15,802 bases of DNA, taken from the NCBI GenBank assembly GCA_937894055.1, contig CALDHQ010000114.1, positions 1 to 15,802 of the forward strand. The letters are read 5' to 3'. The position numbers and the translations under genes are program-made. The notes beneath the pieces are model-generated. The model had not been told where the DNA came from. It made no database searches and saw only the letters and a program-made list of their open reading frames with translations. This document shows positions 1 through 6,068 of the stretch, piece by piece; the stretch's first letter is position 1, and each line of letters opens with the position of its first letter. This stretch comes from an uncultured Polymorphobacter sp. GTDB lineage: Bacteria > Pseudomonadota > Alphaproteobacteria > Sphingomonadales > Sphingomonadaceae.

Positions 1-207
1 GACCGCGCCGGCATGACCGCCTACCGCGACATGCTGGTGGCGAGCATCGCTGCGGTCGAAAAGGCGATGGCGGGCGGCAAGAGCGTCGATCAAGTCATTG
101 CCACGAAACCTACCGCACCCTGGGATGCGCAATGGGGCAACGGCTTCATCAAGCCCGACGACTGGGTCCGGACGATTTACGCGAGCCTGAGCGCCAAAGC
201 GCACTGA
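1..207 (+). CDS. MBL-fold metallo-hydrolase, C-terminal fragment
   Basis: This is the last 68 codons of a gene that begins outside the window; the frame is open from base 1 and ends at TGA 205-207. The fragment opens with DRAG followed by an amphipathic helix (YRDMLVASIAAVEKAMAGG). It then has a KSVDQVIATKPT segment, a tryptophan-rich turn and a WGNGFIKPDDWVRTIY tail. I recognise this layout as the C-terminal end of metallo-beta-lactamase-fold hydrolases, in which a PGHGP zinc loop is followed by a long helix and a 'KP.....W..GF..P..F...VY.SL' ending. The zinc-binding motifs lie upstream, out of view, so the family call is by tail resemblance only. The substrate cannot be inferred. The gene is followed after a few bases by the palindromic repeat at 215-365. 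Confidence 0.6.
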   Translation, partial: DRAGMTAYRDMLVASIAAVEKAMAGGKSVDQVIATKPTAPWDAQWGNGFIKPDDWVRTIYASLSAKAH

Positions 208-214
208 CGTCTTC

Positions 215-365
215 TCCCTCCCCCTTGCGGGGAGGGCGACTCGTGGTGTTTGCCACGAGCGGGGTGGGGGTTGCTCTGTCTGCCCCGGATGCATCGACGG
301 CACCGACGGGACCCCCACCCCGCTCGGCAAAGATGCCGAGTCGCCCTCCCCGCAGGGGGGAGGGA
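215..365. repeat. Long imperfect palindrome (repeat family A), two inverted copies
   Basis: The outer arms 215-243 and 337-365 are reverse complements over 29 bp with one mismatch. Pairing resumes imperfectly inward, including GCGGGGTGGGGG (259-270) against its complement near 311-322, leaving a central spacer of about 40 bp. Each arm also has its own small hairpin next to the shared GGAGGGCGACTCG core: CTCGTGG/CCACGAG (240-246 and 253-259) on the left, and CTCGGCA/TGCCGAG (323-329 and 334-340) on the right. The element fills most of the gap between the hydrolase stop (207) and the polA start (415). It could act as a transcription terminator or RNA-stabilising structure. A diverged single copy lies at 15623-15661. 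No coding potential is evident. Confidence 0.85.
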
Positions 366-414
366 TAAGGTTGCACCGCTTCCGCGCTCGCCGAAAATGC
401 ACTAACCCTGTCCC

Positions 415-3162
415 ATGACCAAGCAGCACCTCTATCTCGTCGACGGTTCGGGCTACATCTTCCGCGCCTATTTCAGCCTGCCCAAGCTGACCGATCCGCA
501 GGGCACGCCGGTCGGCGCGGTGCATGGCTTTACGGCGATGCTGTGGAAGCTGATCGAGGAATTGAACGCCGCCGAGGCGCCGACACATCTCGCAGTCATC
601 CTCGACGCCGGCGCCAAGACCTTCCGCAATGATTTGTACCCCGCGTACAAGGCCAACCGCCCGCCGGCGCCCGAAGATCTGGTGCCGCAATTCCCGCTGA
701 TCCGCGACGCGGTGCGGGCGTTTTCGGTGCCGTGCATCGACCAACAGGGTGTCGAGGCCGACGACATCATCGCCAGCTACGCGCTCGCCGCACTCGCCGA
801 AGGTTTCAACGTCACCGTGGTGTCGTCGGACAAGGACCTGATGCAGCTGGTGCAGCCAGGGCTCGATATCTTCGACCCGATGAAGAACATCCGCATCGGC
901 CGCGACGGGGTGATCGAAAAGTTCGCGGTGCCGCCCGAACAGGTCGGCGAAGTGCTGGCGCTGATGGGCGACACGTCGGACAATATCCCCGGCGTCCGCG
1001 GCATCGGTCCCAAGGGCGCCGCCGAACTGATCCTCGAATTCGGCACGGTCGACAATTTGCTCGCCAACCTTGATGCGGTGAAGCGCCCCAAGCTGCGCGA
1101 CACGCTGGCCGAACACGCCGACAATGCGCGGATGTCGCGCGTGCTGGTCAGCCTCAAGGACGATCTGCCGCTTGCCGTGCCGCTCGCCGACCTGACGCTC
1201 AAGGACCCGCCGCACGGTCCGCTCGGCGCGTTCCTGACCAAGCACGGCTTCCGCTCGCTGATGGCCAAGCTCGGCCGCGAGATGGAGGCCGATGCCGCCG
1301 GCCCCGCGCCGGCGCCCGATGTGGCGTTCGTCCACAAGGACTATGAAACCGTCACGACGCCCGAACGGCTGGCGTGGTGGGTGGCCGAGGCGCGGACGCG
1401 CGGGCTCGTCGCGGTCGATACCGAAACCGACAGCCTCGACGCGACGCGTGCCGCGCTGGTCGGCGTGAGTCTCGCGCTCGAACCGGGGCTGGCGTGCTAT
1501 ATTCCGGTCGCGCACAAGAAGGGCGAGGGGCTGCTCGCCGAGGCCGTCGAACAGCTCGACATCCCGACCGTCATTGCCGCACTCAACCCGCTATTCGCCG
1601 ACGCGGCGGTGCTCAAAGTCGGGCAGAATCTCAAATACGACCTGATCGTGCTGCGCCGCCATGGCGTGCCGGGGCTGGCGCCTTATGACGACACGATGCT
1701 GCTGAGCTACGCGCTCGATGCCGGGCGTGGCGGGCACGGCATGGACGAGCTTTCGGCGAAGCACCTCGGCCACACGCCGATTCCGTTCAAGGCAGTGACC
1801 GGTACCGCGAAAGCCGCGATCACCTTCGATTTCGTGCCGCTCGACCGCGCCACCGAATATGCCGCCGAAGACGCCGATGTGACGCTGCGGCTGCACGGCG
1901 TGCTGCGCGACCGGCTGTGGCGCGAAGGCGGCACGCGCATCTACGAAACCGTCGACCGGCCGCTGGTCGCGGTCATCGCCGACATGGAAATCGCCGGCAT
2001 CAAGGTCGACCGCGCTGCACTGGCGCGGCTGTCGGCGGCGTATGAGGTCGAGATTGCCGCGCTAGAGACGCAGATTTTCGAGATCGCCGGCGGGCCGTTC
2101 ACCATCGGCAGCCCCAAGCAGCTCGGCGAAATCCTGTTCGAGAAAATGGGCCTCAAGACCGGCAAGAAAAGCAGCAAGACCGGCGCCTGGACGACCGACG
2201 TCACCGAGCTTGAACGCCTCGCCGGCGACGGGGTCGAAATCGCCGCAAAGGTGCTCGACTGGCGCCAGAACTCGAAACTCAAATCGACCTACACCGACGC
2301 ATTGCAGGCGCAGATCAACCCGGCGACGGGCCGCGTCCACACCAGCTTTGCGTTGGCGGCGACCTCGACCGGGCGGCTGTCATCGAACGACCCCAATCTG
2401 CAGAACATCCCGATCCGCACCGAAATGGGCCGCAAGATCCGCTATGCGTTCGTGGCGGAGCCCGGTCACACGATTTTGGCCGCCGACTACAACCAGATCG
2501 AGCTGCGGCTGGTCGCGGCGATTGCCGATGAACCGGCGCTCAAGGCGGTCTATGCGGCGGGCGGCGACGTCCATGCGCTGACCGCGCAGGAAGTGTTCGG
2601 CGAAGTCACCCGCGACACCCGCGCGCGCGCCAAGACCATCAACTTCTCGATCATCTACGGCATTTCGGCGTTCGGGCTGGCGCAGCGCCTCGGCATCGAT
2701 CGCGGCGAGGCGGCGCGCTATATCGAACTGTATTTCTCGCGCTTCCCCGGCATCCGCCGCTACATGGCGGAAACCATCCAGGGCGCCAAGGACTGCGGCT
2801 ATGTCAGCACGCTGTTCGGCCGCAAGACGCACCTGTCGATGATCAACTCGAAGAACGCCGGCGAGCGCCAGTTCGCCGAACGCGCCGCAGTCAACGCGCC
2901 GATCCAGGGCACCAGCGCCGACATCATCAAGCGCGCCATGGCCCGCATGCCCGCCGCGCTGGCCGGCGCCGGACTGACCGGCACGCGCATGCTGCTGCAG
3001 GTCCACGACGAACTGGTGTTCGAAGTCGCCGACGCTGAAGTCGAGGCGGCGTCGAAGGTCATCAAGACGGTGATGGAGGCTGCGAATCTGCCCGCCGCGC
3101 CGCTCGCCGTGCCGCTGGCGGTCGAAATCGGCACCGGCGCCAGCTGGGGCGACGCGCATTGA
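415..3162 (+). CDS. polA: DNA polymerase I
   Basis: The 915-residue protein is close to the usual length of bacterial Pol I (E. coli 928). All three domains are present. The N-terminal 5'-3' exonuclease (about 1-290) begins LYLVDGSGYIFRAYF and keeps GVEADDIIA and GDTSDNIPGVRGIGPKGA. The 3'-5' proofreading domain (about 310-500) keeps its metal ligands: D335 and E337 in DTETDSLD, D409 in NLKYD, and D486 in YAAED. The polymerase domain (about 515-915) has motif A around D691 (AADYNQIELR), motif B from K740 to Y748 (KTINFSIIYG) and motif C at H864-D865 (LQVHDELVFE). The proofreading site therefore looks active, unlike in Taq-type enzymes. It fills gaps and removes RNA primers in replication and repair. 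The ATG at 415 matches the conserved family N-terminus. No strong ribosome site is visible before it. Confidence 0.98.
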   Translation: MTKQHLYLVDGSGYIFRAYFSLPKLTDPQGTPVGAVHGFTAMLWKLIEELNAAEAPTHLAVILDAGAKTFRNDLYPAYKANRPPAPEDLVPQFPLIRDAVRAFSVPCIDQQGVEADDIIASYALAALAEGFNVTVVSSDKDLMQLVQPGLDIFDPMKNIRIGRDGVIEKFAVPPEQVGEVLALMGDTSDNIPGVRGIGPKGAAELILEFGTVDNLLANLDAVKRPKLRDTLAEHADNARMSRVLVSLKDDLPLAVPLADLTLKDPPHGPLGAFLTKHGFRSLMAKLGREMEADAAGPAPAPDVAFVHKDYETVTTPERLAWWVAEARTRGLVAVDTETDSLDATRAALVGVSLALEPGLACYIPVAHKKGEGLLAEAVEQLDIPTVIAALNPLFADAAVLKVGQNLKYDLIVLRRHGVPGLAPYDDTMLLSYALDAGRGGHGMDELSAKHLGHTPIPFKAVTGTAKAAITFDFVPLDRATEYAAEDADVTLRLHGVLRDRLWREGGTRIYETVDRPLVAVIADMEIAGIKVDRAALARLSAAYEVEIAALETQIFEIAGGPFTIGSPKQLGEILFEKMGLKTGKKSSKTGAWTTDVTELERLAGDGVEIAAKVLDWRQNSKLKSTYTDALQAQINPATGRVHTSFALAATSTGRLSSNDPNLQNIPIRTEMGRKIRYAFVAEPGHTILAADYNQIELRLVAAIADEPALKAVYAAGGDVHALTAQEVFGEVTRDTRARAKTINFSIIYGISAFGLAQRLGIDRGEAARYIELYFSRFPGIRRYMAETIQGAKDCGYVSTLFGRKTHLSMINSKNAGERQFAERAAVNAPIQGTSADIIKRAMARMPAALAGAGLTGTRMLLQVHDELVFEVADAEVEAASKVIKTVMEAANLPAAPLAVPLAVEIGTGASWGDAH

Positions 3163-3241
3163 TCCCCGCGCTATGCGCGCATTGATGTTGAGCGCGGCGG
3201 CGGCTGCAGGCATAAGGGCTGCCGAATCCATGAGGACTGCA

Positions 3242-3895
3242 ATGCACAAATATCTGATTGCCCTGCTGCTCGCCGCCCCCGCTGTCGCCGCGCCAGTCGT
3301 CCCCGATGCCGCGATCGAAGTGAAGGCCGCCTTCATCTGCGCCGACGGCCGCGAAGTCGAAGTGCAGTTCCGCCGCCCGACGCAGGTCGCGCTGATCGAC
3401 GGCCCCAACGGCCAGATCGTGCTGTACAAGACCGTCGTCGACAAGGGCTATCGCTACATCGGCGGCGAAAATGAAATCCGCGGCGACGGCGAAACCGCCA
3501 GCTACCGCGTCTTCCCGCGGCCGCGCGTCCAGTGCCATGCCAAGCCGTCGCAGACCGTCCCCGGCACACTCACCGGCACCATCACCTACCGCGAACGCAT
3601 GGCGCTGCCCGAAGGCGCCACCGCCACTGTCGAAATCCGCGACGTCAGCGTCGCCGATGCGCCGGCGCCGCTGCTCGCATCGACCACCATCACGCCGACC
3701 GGCAACCAGGTGCCGCTGCACTGGATCATGACCTTCGACCCCGCCAAGGTCGCACCGCAGGCCAGCTATTCGGTGTCGGCACGCATCAACGACAAGGCCG
3801 GCAAGCTGATGTGGGTCAGCGATACCATCGAACCGGCCCTGACGCGCGGCGCGCCGCTCGACTTTGTCGATGTGGATCTGGTGCGCGCCAAGTAA
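3242..3895 (+). CDS. Secreted MliC-like / YbaY-like two-domain protein
   Basis: The protein has 217 residues. I chose the ATG at 3242 because GAGGA lies 5 bases upstream and it gives a clean signal peptide (MHKYLIALLLAAPAVAA, cut before PVVP). Residues about 28-100 resemble MliC, the c-type lysozyme inhibitor fold: FICADGREVEVQF, a central strand region, and a closing C98 that could pair with C33. Residues about 107-217 resemble the YbaY family: GTLTGTITYRERMALPEGA, VEIRDVSVADAP, a buried PLHWIMTFDP strand and YSVSARINDKAGKLMWVSD. There is no lipobox cysteine at the cleavage site, so it is probably soluble in the periplasm rather than a lipoprotein. The likely role is envelope protection, for example against host or competitor lysozyme, but this is inferred. 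It is convergent with the RidA-like gene; a hairpin repeat fills the gap. Confidence 0.75.
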   Translation: MHKYLIALLLAAPAVAAPVVPDAAIEVKAAFICADGREVEVQFRRPTQVALIDGPNGQIVLYKTVVDKGYRYIGGENEIRGDGETASYRVFPRPRVQCHAKPSQTVPGTLTGTITYRERMALPEGATATVEIRDVSVADAPAPLLASTTITPTGNQVPLHWIMTFDPAKVAPQASYSVSARINDKAGKLMWVSDTIEPALTRGAPLDFVDVDLVRAK

Positions 3896-3929
3896 GAGCC
3901 TCCGGCGGGCAGGGGTGACCCCTGCACCC
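3896..3929. repeat. Hairpin repeat (family B), single copy, probable bidirectional terminator
   Basis: The copy starts at the base after the stop codon of the MliC-YbaY gene and ends two bases before the stop codon of the convergent RidA-like gene, so it is the whole gap. It contains the exact hairpin GCAGGGGT-G-ACCCCTGC (3909-3925). The flanks GCCTCCGGCGG and GCACCC match the two copies at 12699-12784. Placement between converging genes fits a two-way terminator, although there is no T tract. Confidence 0.75.
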
Positions 3930-3931
3930 GA

Positions 3932-4366
3932 CTATTTGGCCTTTGGGTTATACGCGATGCATTCGACTTCGACCTTGGCGCCATAGGCTAGCCCGGCGGC
4001 GCCGAGCGCGCTGCGTGCGGGGTAGTGGCCGGGCTTGAAATAGGTCGCATAGACTTTGTTGAACGCCGGCCAGTCGGCCATGTCGGCGAGCATGACGGTG
4101 CATTTGACCAGGTCGGCATGGCTCAGCCCGCGCCGCTTGAGCACATCGCCGATATTGTCCATCGCCTGTTTTGATTGCGCATCGATGCCGCCCGGCACGA
4201 CCTCGCGCTGCCCCGGCGGCGCGCCGATCTGCCCGGCCAGATACAGTGTGTCGCCGGCCTGCACGGCCTCCGAAAACGGTAGCTGCAGACTGCTCGGATA
4301 ATAGGTCGCGGGCGCGGCGGCAGTGAGCAGCACGGCGCCGGCGGCAAGGGCTAGGCGTGCGGACAT
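3932..4366 (-). CDS. RidA/YjgF-family protein with signal peptide
   Basis: The protein has 144 residues. The start at 4366 is supported by GGGGGAG six bases upstream on the minus strand; an in-frame ATG at 4381 is less well placed. RidA proteins hydrolyse reactive enamine/imine intermediates to 2-oxo acids in the cytosol. The family core is clear: LYLAGQIG, QAMDNIGDVLKRRG, LVKCTVMLADM, and PARSALGAAGLAYGAKVEVECIA. The latter includes R118, the equivalent of the carboxylate-binding arginine of E. coli RidA, so catalysis is possible. What is unusual is the N-terminus, a basic start then a hydrophobic stretch ending TAAAPA, which reads as a cleavable Sec signal and would place the protein in the periplasm. 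It is divergent from the secreted protein at 4453, with an 86-bp shared upstream region. Confidence 0.9.
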   Translation of the reverse strand: MSARLALAAGAVLLTAAAPATYYPSSLQLPFSEAVQAGDTLYLAGQIGAPPGQREVVPGGIDAQSKQAMDNIGDVLKRRGLSHADLVKCTVMLADMADWPAFNKVYATYFKPGHYPARSALGAAGLAYGAKVEVECIAYNPKAK

Positions 4367-4452
4367 CGGAAACTCCCCCATGGCTGGTGCGCTCAGTGTC
4401 GGGGGCAACTCCCGGCTTGGCAAGCCCCGCCGCGCCGTGGCAGCATGGCGGC

Positions 4453-5076
4453 ATGTTTCGCTTCGCCCTTGCCGCGCTGCTGCTGGCAGCCGCACCTGTC
4501 GCCGCCGGTCCCGAAGGCCGCTACCGGCTGACCGGCGTGCAGGATGCCGCGTCGGGAATCGAACTCCGCGCCGACCATACATTCAGCTACGGGCTAAGCT
4601 ACGGCGCGCTGGATGAAATGGCCGAAGGCGTGTGGAAGCAAGCCGGCGACACCGTGCTACTGACGACGCAGCCGACCCCAAAGTCGCCGGTCATCGCGCC
4701 GGGCACGACAACACGCACCAACGAAGCCCCGTTGCGGCTGCGTGTGGTCGGCCCCAATGGCCGTGGCGTCGCACTGGTCGATTTCGAAATCCGCTACGCC
4801 AGCGGCGAACCGCGCACCGGCTACACGCAGGACTATGGCTGGACGAGTCCAGGCGACGAAGCCCGCGCGCCGGTTTCGGTACGCTTTGCCGTGCCGATGT
4901 ACGGCATCGAATCGCCGGTGTTCCCGATTGATGCGGCGCGCGCCAATGACCTGGTTTTTGTGCTGACGCCCAACGATCTCGGCATCGTCGACTTCCGCGA
5001 CCAAAAACTCACGGTGACGCCAGATGCGTTGCTGATGCAACGTGGCAACGGCACGCTGCGCTACGTCCGCGATTGA
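4453..5076 (+). CDS. Secreted protein of unknown function
   Basis: The protein has 207 residues. The ATG at 4453 is preferred over the in-frame ATG at 4357 because it gives a textbook signal peptide (MFRFALAALLLAAAPVAA, cut before GPEGRY) and avoids overlapping the divergent RidA-like gene; no strong ribosome site is visible. The mature part begins GRYRLTGVQDAASGIELRAD, then FSYGLSYGALDEMAEGVWK and GDTVLLTT. This strand-rich pattern resembles small beta-barrel or lipocalin-like periplasmic proteins that I have seen annotated as hypothetical in proteobacteria, with no established function. There are no cysteines, no lipobox and no evident catalytic motif. Its stop codon abuts the stop of the convergent enoyl-CoA hydratase gene without any gap. 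Confidence 0.75.
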   Translation: MFRFALAALLLAAAPVAAGPEGRYRLTGVQDAASGIELRADHTFSYGLSYGALDEMAEGVWKQAGDTVLLTTQPTPKSPVIAPGTTTRTNEAPLRLRVVGPNGRGVALVDFEIRYASGEPRTGYTQDYGWTSPGDEARAPVSVRFAVPMYGIESPVFPIDAARANDLVFVLTPNDLGIVDFRDQKLTVTPDALLMQRGNGTLRYVRD

Positions 5077-5889
5077 TCAGCGCCGGTTGATATCCTCGCC
5101 GGTAGCGAGGAACGCCTGCATCGCCGCCAGCGCGGTATCGTCGTGCTTGAGCAGCAGCAGGAAGCGCGCGCGCGTTTCGGCCATGCCGTCGGCCAATGAC
5201 ATCGCCTGCGCGCCGCGCAGCAGCGCCTTGGCATCGGCGAGTGCGCGCGGTGACTTTGCCGCCAACTCGCGCGCCAGTCCGGTCGCTGCTTGCAATGCGC
5301 TGCCGTCGGCGAGCCAGTTGACCATGCCGATCGCCGCTGCTTCCTCTGGGCTGGCGGTGCGGCCGCGCAGCACCATTTCGGTGGCGCGTGCCTGTCCGAT
5401 CAGCCGGCTCAGCCGCTCGATGCCACCGGCGCCGGGGAAGATGCCGATGTTGGTTTCGGGCAGCCCGATGCGGTAGTCGCCGCGCGCCGCGATGCGGAAG
5501 TCGCAGCACAGCGCGAATTCGAAACCGCCGCCCTGTGCGAAGCCGTCGATCGCGGCGATCGTCGGCATCGGCAGCGCCGCGACCTTGTCGAACAGCACCG
5601 ACACCGCATTGCCGCCGCGCGCCTGTTCGGCGAGCGCCCGGTCATCGACGTGCCCGCCGCGCAACTGCTTCGAAATGGCGACCAGCTCGCCGACGTCATA
5701 GTGGCGGATGAACACGCCCGGCACGCCGCCGGTGAAGATGACCGCGCGCACGTCATCGAGCGCTTCGAGCGTGTCGACAATGACGTTCGCGGCATCGACC
5801 TGCGGCGCGTTCATGTAACCGCGCGGCGGGTTGTTGAAGGTCACCGTGGCGACGCCGTCGTGGATCGACAGCTGGACGAGTTCGGACAT
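5077..5889 (-). CDS. Enoyl-CoA hydratase/isomerase family protein
   Basis: The protein has 270 residues. The start at 5889 has GGGAGG five bases upstream on the minus strand. The crotonase fold is clear: N-terminal VQLSIHDGVATVTFNNPP, the oxyanion-hole loop IAAIDGFAQGGGFEFALCCD with G121-G122, then GLPETNIGIFPGAGGIERLSRLIG and ATEMVLRG. E145 (in LPE) and E171 (in TEMVL) stand where the two catalytic glutamates of enoyl-CoA hydratase sit, so hydration of a 2-enoyl-CoA is plausible. The first oxyanion loop is divergent: VFIRHYDVGEL instead of the usual AG-A/D-I-x-E, so the substrate is probably not the standard straight-chain enoyl-CoA. No thiolase or dehydrogenase of beta-oxidation is nearby. 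It is separated from the upstream PAS gene by a perfect inverted repeat, so it is likely its own unit. Confidence 0.9.
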   Translation of the reverse strand: MSELVQLSIHDGVATVTFNNPPRGYMNAPQVDAANVIVDTLEALDDVRAVIFTGGVPGVFIRHYDVGELVAISKQLRGGHVDDRALAEQARGGNAVSVLFDKVAALPMPTIAAIDGFAQGGGFEFALCCDFRIAARGDYRIGLPETNIGIFPGAGGIERLSRLIGQARATEMVLRGRTASPEEAAAIGMVNWLADGSALQAATGLARELAAKSPRALADAKALLRGAQAMSLADGMAETRARFLLLLKHDDTALAAMQAFLATGEDINRR

Positions 5890-5970
5890 GCAGGCCTCCC
5901 GGGTTTTGCCCGAGTGTGGCCGAGGTCGCGCCAAACGGCAATGCGCTGCTTAGGCCGTTTAGTTCACGCC

Positions 5971-6043
5971 GTCATTCCCGCGCAGGCGGGAATCCACGTC
6001 GAACGCGGCGTATGTCGTGGATTCCCGCCTGCGCGGGAATGAC
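5971..6043. repeat. Perfect 28-bp inverted repeat (family C)
   Basis: The arms 5971-5998 and 6016-6043 are exact reverse complements, with a 17-bp loop. Each arm is itself a hairpin, ATTCCCGC-GCAG-GCGGGAAT. This ATTCCCGC...GCGGGAAT motif is widespread as an intergenic repeat in many proteobacteria. Here it lies between the 3' end of the PAS gene (stop at 6069) and the 5' end of the hydratase gene (start 5889), both on the minus strand. It could end or stabilise the PAS-gene transcript. Confidence 0.9.
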
Positions 6044-6068
6044 TCTGTTCTTGTTGGAGGATTGCAGC

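Noticed and set aside
215..365. Insertion sequence or CRISPR array
   Set aside because: There is no transposase, target duplication or regular direct repeat with spacers; the structure is an inverted pair of short repeats.
415..3162. polA with a dead proofreading domain, or an intein
   Set aside because: All four exonuclease metal ligands (D335, E337, D409, D486) are present, and the length and motifs are uninterrupted.
4367..4452. Sigma54-type site in the ridA-like divergent region (TTGGCAAG...)
   Set aside because: The GC element at the required spacing is missing.
4367..4582. N-terminal extension of the RidA-like reading frame on the minus strand
   Set aside because: The extension is arginine-rich shadow sequence of the divergent secreted gene; the 4366 start has a good ribosome site and a signal peptide.
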